Numbered from the stretch's first letter, positions 17,260-26,683 are shown. The stretch: DNA of 64,000 nucleotides from Hellea sp. (GCA_020628425.1 JAHDEZ010000006.1:1-64000); one strand, 5' to 3'. A program made the numbers and translations. Notes: generated by a model not told the origin, from the sequence alone.

Positions 17260-17285
17260 TAAAAAAGGGCCCATTAGGGCCCTTT
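17260..17285 (-). terminator. Rho-independent terminator of the atp F0 operon
   Basis: On the minus strand a 9-base stem (AAAGGGCCC/GGGCCCTTT) with a 4-base loop is followed by TTTTTTATT. It begins about 20 bases after the atpF stop codon. Confidence 0.9.
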
Positions 17286-17306
17286 GAATTCTGAATTGTC
17301 AAAACC

Positions 17307-17825
17307 TTAGTTCAAAGCTTTTCCGAGGCCGGCAATACCTTCCGCCACCATGCTCTTGTGGTCGGTTGCGGTCATATTGCCCTTCAGGAGACCTTCGGCT
17401 CCGGAAATGGCAAGCTCTGCGGCTTTGGCGCGAACTTCGGCGAGGGCCTGTGCTTCAGCGTTGGCGATTTTGGCTTCAGCTTGAGCGGCGCGACGATCCA
17501 GGCGTTCTTTGAGATCAGCACGAGCACGGCTTGCCATGGATTCGGCGTCTTTGCGGGCTTGAGCCACGATTTCCTCGGCCTGTTCCTCGGCTTCCTTTTG
17601 CTTGCGCTCATAAGAGGCCTTCAAACTTTGAGCCTCTTCGCGCAGTCGGCGAGCCTCGTTCAGGTCATCTTCAATCTGAGCGGCTCTGTCATCCAGGGCT
17701 TTGCCCATGGCTTTGAAGGCGCCCTTGAAAAGAAGAATGAGTAAGAAAATCGTTACACAAAACGCGACCCAGAAAGTGGCGTCTTGATAAAACGGTGTTC
17801 CGGCGGGGGCTGCAAAAAGTAACAC
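17307..17825 (-). CDS. atpF: ATP synthase F0 subunit b
   Basis: Subunit b forms part of the peripheral stalk joining F0 to F1. The 172-residue protein has one N-terminal membrane helix (FWVAFCVTIFLLILLFKGAF) followed by a long, charged Ala/Glu/Arg-rich coiled coil. It starts with GTG, preceded by a GGGAG site, two bases after the b' gene. It is the last gene of the F0 operon and is followed by a strong terminator. Confidence 0.92.
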   Translation of the reverse strand: MLLFAAPAGTPFYQDATFWVAFCVTIFLLILLFKGAFKAMGKALDDRAAQIEDDLNEARRLREEAQSLKASYERKQKEAEEQAEEIVAQARKDAESMASRARADLKERLDRRAAQAEAKIANAEAQALAEVRAKAAELAISGAEGLLKGNMTATDHKSMVAEGIAGLGKALN

Positions 17826-17827
17826 GA

Positions 17828-18355
17828 TTAACTCCCGAGGATTTTCTTGAGCTGAGCGGCCGTTGGCGCCTTGCCTGTGAACTTCTTGACAATATCAGAA
17901 GCCACGTCCTTGGCGATACCATCAATATTCGACAGGGCGTCCCGGCGAATATCAGCGATTTTAGCTTCGGATTTCAGCGCATGCGCGGCCGCATCTGCAT
18001 CAGCAGCGGCGACCTCACGCTCAATCTCTTCATTAATCGACGCCCGTGTGCTTTCGGCTACATTGTGAGCCTTGGCTTTGGCGTCAGCCAGAACGCGTTC
18101 ATACGCTTTTTCTGCTTCTTCGGCCTCACGCTGCATGCGGGATGCTGTATCCAGATCATCCGCAATGCGATTGCGACGATTGGCAATGGTGTTGCCAATA
18201 TTCGGCAGAATGACATAGGCCAGAACCAGGTATAAGATCCCAAACGTGATGGCTAGCCAGGTAACCTGACTTGCAAACGTTGTGAAATCAAATTGCGGCA
18301 TGCCGCCAGAAGCCGCCGCTTCGGCGCCGTCTGCATATCCCTTTTTCTCAGCCAT
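17828..18355 (-). CDS. atpG: ATP synthase F0 subunit b'
   Basis: This second b-type subunit pairs with b as a heterodimeric stalk, as in alphaproteobacteria and cyanobacteria. The 175-residue protein has an extended N-terminus, a membrane helix (VTWLAITFGILYLVLAYVIL) and a long coiled coil with many Ala, Glu and Arg. An AAGGA site precedes the ATG. The symbol atpG is used for b' in several genomes but elsewhere denotes the gamma subunit, so treat it with care. Confidence 0.88.
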   Translation of the reverse strand: MAEKKGYADGAEAAASGGMPQFDFTTFASQVTWLAITFGILYLVLAYVILPNIGNTIANRRNRIADDLDTASRMQREAEEAEKAYERVLADAKAKAHNVAESTRASINEEIEREVAAADADAAAHALKSEAKIADIRRDALSNIDGIAKDVASDIVKKFTGKAPTAAQLKKILGS

Positions 18356-18395
18356 AATGGCGTCCTTTAACTTAGAGTGCTTATGCGTTTACAGC

Positions 18396-18623
18396 TTAGG
18401 CTGCGAACAGGATAATCATCGCCAGAACGAAACCGAACAGACCGGTCGCTTCGCAGAGCGCGAAGCCCAGCAGAAGGTTGGTCCGCTGACCGGCAGCGGC
18501 TGACGGGTTGCGCAAAGCACCTGACAGGTAGTTAGCGAAGATAGAACCGATACCGATACCGGCACCGATAAGAGCTGTACCGGCAAGACCTGCGCCGATA
18601 TATTTTGCTGCTTCTGGACCCAT
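18396..18623 (-). CDS. atpE: ATP synthase F0 subunit c
   Basis: The 75-residue c subunit forms the rotating membrane ring. It is a hairpin of two helices with the glycine-rich first helix (GAGLAGTALIGAGIGIGS), a polar RNPSA loop, and the proton-carrying glutamate in FALCEATGLFGF. The ATG at 18623 follows an AAGGAGA site; an upstream in-frame start is not credible. The Gly-rich helix and Glu (not Asp) agree with a proton-type alphaproteobacterial ring. Confidence 0.95.
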   Translation of the reverse strand: MGPEAAKYIGAGLAGTALIGAGIGIGSIFANYLSGALRNPSAAAGQRTNLLLGFALCEATGLFGFVLAMIILFAA

Positions 18624-18652
18624 TTTTTTGTCTCCTTGATTAAAATGGAATT

Positions 18653-19405
18653 TTAGTGATGATCGATGTGGTAAACATCGTTCAGATAAACACATGTCAG
18701 GATTGCAAACACAAAGGCCTGCAAGGCTGCCACGAGGAATTCGAGAGCCACGATACCCACAGTACCCAGAATAGGAACAATGGAGGCGAACATGGTCGCA
18801 CCGCCTTGTCCAACCAGGTAGGCAATAAAGATGGCGAAAAGTTTCAGCATAACGTGACCGGCCGTCATATTGGCAAACAGTCGAACGGCCAGAGTGATCG
18901 GGCGGCTGATAAAAGAGATAATCTCAATCGGAATAATTATGGGGTACATCAGGGCAGGCAGGCCGGCCGGTGCAAAAATCTTGAACCATTTCAAACCGTT
19001 TTTCCAAATACCCGCGACGACCACGGCTAGGATTGTAAAGACGGCCAGGGCTGCGGTCACTGCGATATGAGATGTCGTTGTAAAGGCGTAAGGGTTCATC
19101 CCGATGAGGTTGGCGAACAGGATGAAAAAGAAAATCGTAAAAATGAACGGAAACCATTTAATGGCTTCGGGGCCCGTTGTGTCTTTGAGCATGTCTGCAA
19201 TAAATTCGTGGCTGAGCTCGCCAATACTTTGCATACGGCCCGGGATAAGCTTGCCGCGCATGGTTATGCCCATAAACAGGATGACGGCCAGAACCGTAAT
19301 TACCATCCAGAGAGAGGAGTTTGTGAAAGACAGATCAATCGGGCCGAACTTTGGGCCTTCGATGATCTCTTTAATTTTGAACTGGTCCATTGGGTTGCTG
19401 GCCAT
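18653..19405 (-). CDS. atpB: ATP synthase F0 subunit a
   Basis: Subunit a provides the proton half-channels next to the c ring. The 250-residue protein has five to six membrane helices and the conserved arginine-bearing helix (PITLAVRLFANMTAGHVML). It also has the C-terminal ALEFLVAALQAFVFAILTC helix. It starts 7 bases after the atpI stop and is followed by atpE. Confidence 0.95.
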   Translation of the reverse strand: MASNPMDQFKIKEIIEGPKFGPIDLSFTNSSLWMVITVLAVILFMGITMRGKLIPGRMQSIGELSHEFIADMLKDTTGPEAIKWFPFIFTIFFFILFANLIGMNPYAFTTTSHIAVTAALAVFTILAVVVAGIWKNGLKWFKIFAPAGLPALMYPIIIPIEIISFISRPITLAVRLFANMTAGHVMLKLFAIFIAYLVGQGGATMFASIVPILGTVGIVALEFLVAALQAFVFAILTCVYLNDVYHIDHH

Positions 19406-19412
19406 TGTGTTC

Positions 19413-19787
19413 TCAATCCATCTCTTCGTCGTCGGTCAACGGCATGTCATCGCCAATGGGGGTGTGCGCGTTTTCGGCTTCCATTTTGCCAGCCACTCTG
19501 AACACACTCATAAATCCGGCAGCGATACCGAAACCAAGTCCAATCAATAATAACCACGGTCGCGTTCCAAACAGATGATCCAGTCCGTATCCCAGACCGG
19601 CACCCACTAAGACTGCCACCACTAATTCTGTACTCAGGCGCCACGCCATACCTAGCAAAGTCCCGCCGCCATCATCGTCTGTCTGAGGTTTTTCCCGACG
19701 GTTTTTCGCTTCTGCGAGCCGACGTTCTAGATCTTCCAGATCAGATGGAGATGTGTTTGCTTGAGATGTCCTTTTCTCGTCTGACAT
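19413..19787 (-). CDS. atpI: AtpI, ATP synthase assembly/accessory protein
   Basis: AtpI assists c-ring assembly and is the usual first gene of the F0 operon. The 124-residue protein has a polar N-terminus with a coiled-coil stretch (LEDLERRLAEAKNRREK). Two membrane helices with glycines follow (TELVVAVLVGAGLGYGLDHL and LLLIGLGFGIAAGFMSVFRV). The C-terminus is acidic. The ATG at 19787 is preferred over an upstream TTG. Confidence 0.85.
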   Translation of the reverse strand: MSDEKRTSQANTSPSDLEDLERRLAEAKNRREKPQTDDDGGGTLLGMAWRLSTELVVAVLVGAGLGYGLDHLFGTRPWLLLIGLGFGIAAGFMSVFRVAGKMEAENAHTPIGDDMPLTDDEEMD

Positions 19788-19833
19788 AGGCACCAAAATA
19801 CACCCTCAGAAGACCCCCTCTGAAAGCGCGCGA

Positions 19834-19862
19834 AACTTACTCGCGAGGCCCTGTTAAGTCAA
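19834..19862 (-). promoter_or_regulatory. candidate promoter of the atp F0 operon
   Basis: On the minus strand TTGACT and TAAGTT are separated by 17 bases, close to the housekeeping consensus. The -10 element lies about 47 bases upstream of atpI. Confidence 0.5.
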
Positions 19863-19901
19863 CAGACTCGAGTTAGATGTTAAGTGCTTGATTAATAATA
19901 A

Positions 19902-19926
19902 GAAAACGCCCTTTTTTTCGGGTGCG
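19902..19926 (-). terminator. possible terminator downstream of smc
   Basis: On the minus strand CGCACCC and GGGCGT can pair imperfectly around an A-rich loop, followed by TTTTCTTATTATT. The stem is short and contains a mismatch. Confidence 0.35.
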
Positions 19927-19956
19927 ACAATCCTGCACAAGGGAGGTTTTAAGGGC

Positions 19957-22900
19957 TTATTCCGCCGCAACCAGACGTGCCGCTGATTCCAACTCCATGG
20001 AGACCAGTTGCGAAACACCCTGTTCGGCCATTGTGACTCCGAACAGACGGTTCATTCGGCTCATGGTCACCGGATTATGGGTAATTGCGATGAATTTCGT
20101 ATGTGTTTGCTTGGTCATTTCGTCCAAAAGATTGCAATAACGGGCCACATTGGCATCATCTAATGGCGCGTCAACCTCGTCCAAAACGCATATTGGGGCC
20201 GGATTGGATAGAAATACCGCAAAAATAAGGGCGGTTGCGGTCAGGGCCTGCTCACCACCGGACATCAAAGACATGTTCCCCAGTTTTTTACCTGGTGGGC
20301 TGACCATGATTTCAAGACCAGCTTCTAACGGGTCATCTGATTCAGTCAGCGCCAATGCTGCTTCACCGCCGCCAAACAAAGTCACAAACAGGCGCTGAAA
20401 GTGGCCATTGACCGTGTCAAAAGCATTCAAAAGCCGCTGACGTCCTTCATTGTTGAGCTCATCAATACCTTCGCGCAGGCGGGCAATCGCAGCCATCAGA
20501 TCGGCACGCTCATCATTCATAGCGACAAGTCGTTTTTCCTGCTCATCAGCTTCCACATCGGCCCGCAAGTTAACCCCGCCCAGTTTTTCCCGCTCTTTTT
20601 GCAGGCGCTCTAATTTCCGCTCAATATCGTGTTCGGACAGTTTGCTTTCCGCAGACAGCTCACCCAATTGATTTTTCAGACCGGATGGCTCGCAGTTCAG
20701 CGTTTCGGAAATACGCGCTTTTGTTTCTTCGATGCGTTCTTCAGAGGCCGTTTGACGAGCTTCTGCGGCGGCCCGTTGTTCGCGGGCTTGACCGTGAGCA
20801 GCCTCAGCTTTGCGAGCTGCATCTTCAGCTTCGCGAAGGGCGGACTCGGCTGCTGCCAGACTGTCACCCGCCGTTTTACGGCGTTGTTCTGCGGCTTCGA
20901 GTTCGGAGAATAATTTATGACGGCGCGCTTCAAATTGATCCGGGCCGTCCGTAGCCGCACTCAGGGCGGTACTTGTGCCCTCCTGCCGCCCTTTCAGGGT
21001 AACCACGCGATTAGAGGCGGTTTCGCCGCGCTCCGTCCAGGCTTGACGCTCTTGTGCGACGCGCTCCAGGCGTGATTTGCGGGCGTCGGCTTCATTTTTT
21101 AGGGTTCGGTAATTAGCACCGCTTTCATCTGCCGCTGTGCGGGCCTCAGATAGTTGTGTGAATAAATCTGATTTTCTGGCTTCGTCCTGAGAGTCGTCTG
21201 TGAAGCCTGCGAGCAGTTCTTTGGCTGACGTCAGCTGCGTGCTGACATCTCTGATTTCCAGATCCAATCTCTCTATACGGTCTTCGAGAGCGCTCTTCCT
21301 GGCTGTGTCCCGGGCAATGTCAGCTTCATATTGTGTGAGGGAGGCCTGCGCCGCCCGTTCTTGACGTTCCAGTTCTGGCAGGCTGCGACGAAGTTCCTTA
21401 AGGCTCGCAGATACATTATCCCGTTGCTCACGTGCAGAATGCCAAACAGTTCTGGCTTCATCAACGGCCGTTGATTTCCGACTTACCAGTATTTCCAAAT
21501 CCGCATAACGGTTTTGTTGAGCGAGTCTTACGGCGGCCGGTGTTTCAGCTTCGGCTTGGATTTCAAATCCATCCCAACGCATAAGATGACCGGACTTAGT
21601 GACCAGTCTCTGACCGGGACGCAATTGCGACTTTAATATTGCGACGGCGTGATCATCAACAACCCCAATTTGCGACAGCCGGGCTTCGAGTTCTGAAGGC
21701 GCTTTGACAAAATTGGACAAAGGTTCCGCTGTCGCTGGCAGGGACAAGGCCGGGACTTTAGCGCCAGACCATTTCAACGTATTGTTTCCACCAATCGGGG
21801 CTTCCAAATCGTCGCCCATGGCTGCTGCCAGAGCTTTTTCATAGCCGGGCTCGACGTCAATATTGTCCAAAGCTCTTTGGGTGTTTTCATCCATATCGTT
21901 ACGGATGATTTTTTCGATGGCGGCACTTTCGGCTTTCAGGGCCGATAATTCACGCTCCAGCTCAGCCAGAGACTCCCGCAGTTTTTGAGCCTCTGTTTCG
22001 GACTCATTGCGTTCATCAAGTAAGGTTTGTTCTTTGGCCTTGGCGGTTTCGACAGCGGCCAAAGCTTCCTGCAGCGTTGCAGCAAACAGGTTGGAGCTAT
22101 CGTTTGATTGATTCCCCAGTTCGGATAGCTTCGCTGAGGCTTCAGATTTTTCGCGGTTCAAGCGCTCAAGACGGGCGGAAGATTGTGTCACTTCTCGTTC
22201 GGCCAGTTCACGCCGAGCTGATTTATCAGCCATAGCGCGTGTCAATTCGTTGTAATCTGTTTCAAGCGTGCTGCGATGGGCTATAGCGTCTTCGGCCAGT
22301 TTCGCAGCCTCTTCGATGGCCTCGGTCGTATCCGCCATAGATGACAGATGGTCTTGTTCTGAGGTGAGGCGGGATATGGCCGTTTCGGCGTCAGAAACGA
22401 TACCTTCCTCGCGAGCAATGTCGGTCGCGAGTTGTTCAAGTTGTTGTTCTAACTTGGTAATTTCTGTTTTTGCAGCCGTTTCGTCTTGCTCAAGGCTTTC
22501 CCGGGCGGCGTTCAGTCGAGCCAATACGGCGGCGGCTACAATTTGCTCTTCTCGACGGGGTTCCAATGCTTCGGCAAGACCAGCCGTCTGGCGGGTTAAT
22601 TCTGATGCCTTGGTTGCCGTTTCGGAAACCTGAGTTTCGCAATGTTTCAATGCTTCTTGAGACGAAGCCAGTGTTTCAAGTGCCAATTCCCAGCGTTTAA
22701 GCCAGAGTAAAGACTTATATTCATGAATTTCGCCGGCCAGTCGCTTATAGCGGGCGGCCTGACGTGACTGTCGACGCAAGGATAAAAGTTGGCTTTCGAT
22801 CTGACGAATGATGTCGTCTAGACGGTCCAGATTGGACTCAGCGGCGCGAAGACGGAGTTCGGCTTCGTGACGTCTATTGTGCAGGCCCGAAATCCCTGCC

Positions 22901-23409
22901 GCCTCTTCGAGGATACGGCGGCGATTGGCCGGTTTTGCACCAATTAATTCGCTGATTTGACCCTGTCGTACCAGTGCTGGGGAGTTAGCGCCCGTACTGG
23001 CATCCGCAAATAAGAGCTGAATATCCTTCTGTCGGACGGTTTTATTGTTGATTTTATAGGAAGAGCCTTTGCCAGACGTAATAATCCGTGTGACCTCAAG
23101 GATATCGTCTTCGTTGAACTGAGGTGGTGCGACCCGAGCGCTGTTATCTACGGTCAGCGTTACATGGGCTTGGTTGCGGCCGGGACGTTGTTTTGTGCCA
23201 TTGAAGATGACATCTTCCATACCCTTTGCGCGCATGGCTTTGGCTGAATTTGCCCCCATGACCCAGCGAATAGCTTCTAACAGGTTGGATTTACCACAGC
23301 CATTAGGGCCGACAATGCCGGTCAAACCCGGTTCGATCAAAAAATCAGTCGGATCCACGAAGGATTTAAAGCCAACTAACCTTATCTGATTGAAAACCAG
23401 GCTTCCCAT
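19957..23409 (-). CDS. smc: chromosome segregation ATPase SMC
   Basis: SMC organises and helps segregate the chromosome with ScpA/ScpB. The 1150-residue protein has the Walker A motif GPNGCGKS at residues 34-41. Two long coiled-coil arms (Ala/Glu/Arg-rich) flank a hinge around residues 500-620. The C-terminal head carries the ABC signature LMSGGEQAL and Walker B VLDEVDAPLDDAN. It is the last gene of a four-gene run (DUF721, two DsbA-like genes, smc), with only two bases after the preceding stop. The DsbA-smc arrangement with mutY nearby is common in alphaproteobacteria. Confidence 0.96.
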   Translation of the reverse strand: MGSLVFNQIRLVGFKSFVDPTDFLIEPGLTGIVGPNGCGKSNLLEAIRWVMGANSAKAMRAKGMEDVIFNGTKQRPGRNQAHVTLTVDNSARVAPPQFNEDDILEVTRIITSGKGSSYKINNKTVRQKDIQLLFADASTGANSPALVRQGQISELIGAKPANRRRILEEAAGISGLHNRRHEAELRLRAAESNLDRLDDIIRQIESQLLSLRRQSRQAARYKRLAGEIHEYKSLLWLKRWELALETLASSQEALKHCETQVSETATKASELTRQTAGLAEALEPRREEQIVAAAVLARLNAARESLEQDETAAKTEITKLEQQLEQLATDIAREEGIVSDAETAISRLTSEQDHLSSMADTTEAIEEAAKLAEDAIAHRSTLETDYNELTRAMADKSARRELAEREVTQSSARLERLNREKSEASAKLSELGNQSNDSSNLFAATLQEALAAVETAKAKEQTLLDERNESETEAQKLRESLAELERELSALKAESAAIEKIIRNDMDENTQRALDNIDVEPGYEKALAAAMGDDLEAPIGGNNTLKWSGAKVPALSLPATAEPLSNFVKAPSELEARLSQIGVVDDHAVAILKSQLRPGQRLVTKSGHLMRWDGFEIQAEAETPAAVRLAQQNRYADLEILVSRKSTAVDEARTVWHSAREQRDNVSASLKELRRSLPELERQERAAQASLTQYEADIARDTARKSALEDRIERLDLEIRDVSTQLTSAKELLAGFTDDSQDEARKSDLFTQLSEARTAADESGANYRTLKNEADARKSRLERVAQERQAWTERGETASNRVVTLKGRQEGTSTALSAATDGPDQFEARRHKLFSELEAAEQRRKTAGDSLAAAESALREAEDAARKAEAAHGQAREQRAAAEARQTASEERIEETKARISETLNCEPSGLKNQLGELSAESKLSEHDIERKLERLQKEREKLGGVNLRADVEADEQEKRLVAMNDERADLMAAIARLREGIDELNNEGRQRLLNAFDTVNGHFQRLFVTLFGGGEAALALTESDDPLEAGLEIMVSPPGKKLGNMSLMSGGEQALTATALIFAVFLSNPAPICVLDEVDAPLDDANVARYCNLLDEMTKQTHTKFIAITHNPVTMSRMNRLFGVTMAEQGVSQLVSMELESAARLVAAE

Positions 23410-23411
23410 GA

Positions 23412-24092
23412 CTACTCGGCAGACTCTTTGGTGGTTTCAAGGAAGGGGGCGAAAGTGCGGTCAAAGTCTTCAATGGTGAATACTTTTGGTGCTATCTTGC
23501 CATTGACCATAAAGGTCGGGGTGACACCGACGCCAGCATTCCGGGCATCTTTGATTTTCTGCTCATATTCGGCGCGCCACTCTTCGTCTTGAAGGCAGGC
23601 TTGGTACTCATCGACACTCAGGCCACTTGCCTTGGCGAAATCTTCATAGGCCTTGCCACGGTCTGGTGCGTTGATGAGCGCCTGTTGCCGCTTATATTGC
23701 GTGGCGATATTGGCAAAGAACTTGGACTCGTCGACGCAATTCGCAATGGCAAAGCCCGTATCCGCCAAGCGGCGCGGCGGCGTCGGAAATTCGCGGAATA
23801 CATAGCGGACTTTCCCCGTGTCGATATATTTTTTCTTAAAGTCCGGATAGACTGTATTGTGCCAGTTGGCACAGGCCGGACAAACAACAGACGCGTATTC
23901 TGCGACAACAATTGGCGCTTCCTTTGAGCCAATTGCGTGGTCGTTGGCAAATTCATAAGTATTCACAGCCTCGCCGGGGGCCATAGTCCCGCCGCTGGTT
24001 TCGCTGCCGCCACAGGCGGCCAACAAAAGAGCTGCGCCTGAAGCCACAACCATTCGTCGAGTGAACGAATCAATTTTCATAAAAGATGTCAT
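23412..24092 (-). CDS. DsbA-like thioredoxin-fold lipoprotein, copy 1
   Basis: The 226-residue protein has a lipoprotein signal (lipobox LLLAAC, cysteine 27) and a DsbA/BdbD-like thioredoxin fold. The active-site motif is VCPAC and a cis-proline segment reads GVTPTFMV. Proteins of this kind form or shuffle disulfides in exported proteins. The ATG at 24092 has a GGGAGA site; an upstream in-frame start is less likely. It directly precedes smc and follows a second, diverged copy. Confidence 0.85.
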   Translation of the reverse strand: MTSFMKIDSFTRRMVVASGAALLLAACGGSETSGGTMAPGEAVNTYEFANDHAIGSKEAPIVVAEYASVVCPACANWHNTVYPDFKKKYIDTGKVRYVFREFPTPPRRLADTGFAIANCVDESKFFANIATQYKRQQALINAPDRGKAYEDFAKASGLSVDEYQACLQDEEWRAEYEQKIKDARNAGVGVTPTFMVNGKIAPKVFTIEDFDRTFAPFLETTKESAE

Positions 24093-24139
24093 AGTGAAGT
24101 CTCCCATTTTCACGCATAAAGGCAAGAATAGTGTAAAGG

Positions 24140-24161
24140 TTTTGTTAACTTATTAACAAAA
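24140..24161. repeat. inverted repeat between the two DsbA-like genes
   Basis: TTTTGTTAA-CTTA-TTAACAAAA has 9-base arms. It is AT-rich, so a hairpin would be weak. It may be an operator or part of a promoter for the downstream gene. Confidence 0.35.
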
Positions 24162-24203
24162 TCCTAAAGGCGAACATTTGAACAAAGCTGGATTTGCTGT
24201 GAA

Positions 24204-25034
24204 TTATTTCAGCGCTGCATCAAGAACGGCGGATAAGGCTTTGGCATTCTTGTCCTGCGGCTCAAAGATTTTTCCGTCAATGATAATACCAGGTACGCCT
24301 TGCATGCCGGCAGCCGTCATGCGTTCTCCCGATAGATTTATGCGCGGGGCATGATCTGTTCTTTCAAAACAGGCTTGCAGCTTTTCCATATCATCTAGCC
24401 CGGCCATATCTGCCCAACCTATGACGACATCCTGTATGGTGCCGTCCTGCAGGCTGGCAAAAGTTTTTTCCTGGGTCTGCATCTGGTGAACAATCAGGTC
24501 TTCATGTTGCCCCTCAGGCGCACAGGCGGCGATCATGTAGCCCGGCACTGCGATTTGTTGGGGTTGGGTGATTATTTCGCGGAAAGCGACCCGAACCTTG
24601 CCCGTGTCCACATAGTCGGCCTTCAGAGTTGGCCATTCATTAGTAAACCATTTGCCGCAATGACGGCAAACAACTGAGGCGTAGACGATCATATCGACTG
24701 AAGCGTCGGCATTGCCCCATAAAAAATCTTCCGGTGCAATGTCATAGACATAATCGACATCGGACGCAGACACATCTGGTTTAGAATGATTATGATCTGC
24801 ATGGTGGTCTTTGTGGTCATCAGCGGTCTGAGGTGTATCCGCAGGGGCGCTGGTCGGTGTCGCTTCAGCCTGTGAAGTCGGCGCCGTCATTTCAGCGGCC
24901 GTTTCTGTCGTGGACTTAGTTTGTAGGTCTTTTGCAGCGCTATCGACATCAACTGTTTCCTGCGCGCAGGCACTGAGTCCAAAGCCGAGCAACAGCGACG
25001 CAGAGGTCAGAATGGTGGATTTGAAAAATGTCAT
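24204..25034 (-). CDS. DsbA-like thioredoxin-fold lipoprotein, copy 2, with His-rich linker
   Basis: The 276-residue protein has a lipoprotein signal (lipobox GLSAC) and a Thr/Ala-rich linker containing a histidine-rich patch (HKDHHADHNH). The thioredoxin-fold domain has the active site VCRHC and the cis-proline segment GVPGIII. It shares its layout with the next gene (Y-ASVVC-x-x-C, DTGKVR-x-x-FRE) but is clearly diverged. The His-rich linker could bind metal. The gene starts one base after the DUF721 gene's stop codon, implying an operon. Confidence 0.82.
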   Translation of the reverse strand: MTFFKSTILTSASLLLGFGLSACAQETVDVDSAAKDLQTKSTTETAAEMTAPTSQAEATPTSAPADTPQTADDHKDHHADHNHSKPDVSASDVDYVYDIAPEDFLWGNADASVDMIVYASVVCRHCGKWFTNEWPTLKADYVDTGKVRVAFREIITQPQQIAVPGYMIAACAPEGQHEDLIVHQMQTQEKTFASLQDGTIQDVVIGWADMAGLDDMEKLQACFERTDHAPRINLSGERMTAAGMQGVPGIIIDGKIFEPQDKNAKALSAVLDAALK

Positions 25035-25035
25035 G

Positions 25036-25584
25036 TCAGTCTCTTTTCTTGGCGTATACCTGCCGTCCTAATTGTTCCAAGGCTTCCTTTAGGTCAGGGT
25101 TACGAACGTTTTCCAGTGATAATTTCAGTTTCTCGGACTGAGCCGGAGTCAAATCGGTCGATTTGATTTGCTTGGTGCCCGCAAGGTGCCCGTCCCGCAT
25201 TTTGGTCTGCATGACTTTGATATGCCTTATATATCCGGGCCCAAGATAGCTATTTGTTCTATCTATAATGGTGCTGCCAGCCGCCATAATCAGCGCTGCG
25301 GCCGGGCCAGGGGCGGAAATCAATAATGTACGGCCCTCGCGTCCACCTAGAAATCGAACAGGGTGAGAAATCCGAGCAAAACGCGGACCGACGATATCTT
25401 CCCAGTGCTCCGTCAGGCCGGATTTTCCAGCGCCGAACTTTCGGGACAATGGTGCCATGACTTTGGCCAGGCTGGCCCCGGCCTTGGGCGGAGACCGGTA
25501 GGCCTGTTTGCCCCGTTCTTGCGCCAGCCATTGATGAACAGCGACGGCATTCCGGCGGGATTTGTTTTGATTGTCCGGTTGCAT
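25036..25584 (-). CDS. DUF721/DciA-like protein
   Basis: The 182-residue protein matches the DUF721 family: a basic N-terminus, then the KH-like core with LTEHWEDIVGPRFARISHP and a later RTLLISAPGPAAALIMA strand region. Family members such as DciA interact with nucleic acid and, in many bacteria, help load the replicative helicase. Whether this copy does so cannot be read here. The ATG at 25584 is chosen, with a TTG three codons upstream as an alternative. It is divergent from mutY across 46 bases and begins the DsbA/smc operon. Confidence 0.75.
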   Translation of the reverse strand: MQPDNQNKSRRNAVAVHQWLAQERGKQAYRSPPKAGASLAKVMAPLSRKFGAGKSGLTEHWEDIVGPRFARISHPVRFLGGREGRTLLISAPGPAAALIMAAGSTIIDRTNSYLGPGYIRHIKVMQTKMRDGHLAGTKQIKSTDLTPAQSEKLKLSLENVRNPDLKEALEQLGRQVYAKKRD

Positions 25585-25630
25585 GGGGGGCAAAATGCCT
25601 TATGCGGAGGGCAAGGTAAAGCGCTCAGAT

Positions 25631-26683
25631 ATGAATCTTCGTCCACATATCCCCCGTTTGAGGTCAAAGCTGTTAGCTTGGTATGACTCTAGCGGACGCA
25701 CATTGCCCTGGCGTATTCGGCCTGAAGACCGGGATGCTGGAGAACAAGCCAATCCCTATGCAGTATGGTTATCAGAAATCATGTTACAGCAAACCACTGT
25801 GCCTCATGCGACTCCCTATTGGGAGGCGTTTTTGACGAAATGGCCAACAGTGCGCGAGCTGGCCGATGCCGCGCAGGACGATGTACTCGCGGCCTGGGCG
25901 GGTCTTGGGTACTATGCAAGGGCTCGAAATCTACATAAATGCGCGCAGCTTATCCGAGATCAATATTCGGGTGAGTTTCCCCAAACCGAGCAGGCATTGC
26001 TAAAGCTTCCGGGCATCGGACCTTATACGGCGGCAACCATGGCGGCTATTTGCTTTAATGAGGCCACTAATATTGTCGATGGAAATGTGGAGCGCGTTAT
26101 TGCCAGGCTCCATGCGGAAGATGCGCCTTTGCCCAAATCTAAGAAGTTATTGGCGGGTCTGGCTGCGCCCATAGCCGACCCGGACCGACCGGGAGACTAC
26201 GGACAGGCGCTCATGGATCTGGGGGCAACCATCTGCACGCCGCGAGGCCCTGACTGCCCAAATTGTGTATGGAGCTTTGCCTGTCAGGCTTTCAAAGACG
26301 GAAATCCGGAAGATTATCCCGTAAAAATAAAGAAGAACCGACCCATTAGGTATGGTGCGGTCTTTGCGCTGATGCATGACGGACGGGTTCTGCTCAGGAA
26401 ACGCCCTGATGATGGATTATTGGGCGGAATGTTGGAACTGCCGGGAACTGACTGGGGGGATGCTTACCCAGAAACCCCTCTGATGTTTGCGCCGATGAAA
26501 CGTAATTGGGAAAAGTGCGACGCGCCTGTCAAACATGTCTTTACGCATTTCGAATTGTGGCTTGAGGTGTTTCGTGCCGAAGGTGACGGTGGGGCCGGGC
26601 TATGGGTGCCTTTCGATGATATGACGGACTATCCCATACCGAGTTTGACAAAGAAGGCAATTTTACAAGCTCTTAAGAATTAG
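25631..26683 (+). CDS. mutY: A/G-specific adenine DNA glycosylase MutY
   Basis: MutY removes adenine mispaired with 8-oxoguanine. The 350-residue protein has the helix-hairpin-helix LPGIGPYTA, and the catalytic aspartate in VDGNVERV. The [4Fe-4S] cluster cysteines are spaced C-x6-C-x2-C-x5-C in CTPRGPDCPNCVWSFAC. A C-terminal NUDIX-like domain for 8-oxoG recognition follows. The ATG at 25631 fits the family N-terminus (LLAWYDSSGRTLPWR); earlier in-frame starts lack conservation. Confidence 0.93.
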   Translation: MNLRPHIPRLRSKLLAWYDSSGRTLPWRIRPEDRDAGEQANPYAVWLSEIMLQQTTVPHATPYWEAFLTKWPTVRELADAAQDDVLAAWAGLGYYARARNLHKCAQLIRDQYSGEFPQTEQALLKLPGIGPYTAATMAAICFNEATNIVDGNVERVIARLHAEDAPLPKSKKLLAGLAAPIADPDRPGDYGQALMDLGATICTPRGPDCPNCVWSFACQAFKDGNPEDYPVKIKKNRPIRYGAVFALMHDGRVLLRKRPDDGLLGGMLELPGTDWGDAYPETPLMFAPMKRNWEKCDAPVKHVFTHFELWLEVFRAEGDGGAGLWVPFDDMTDYPIPSLTKKAILQALKN

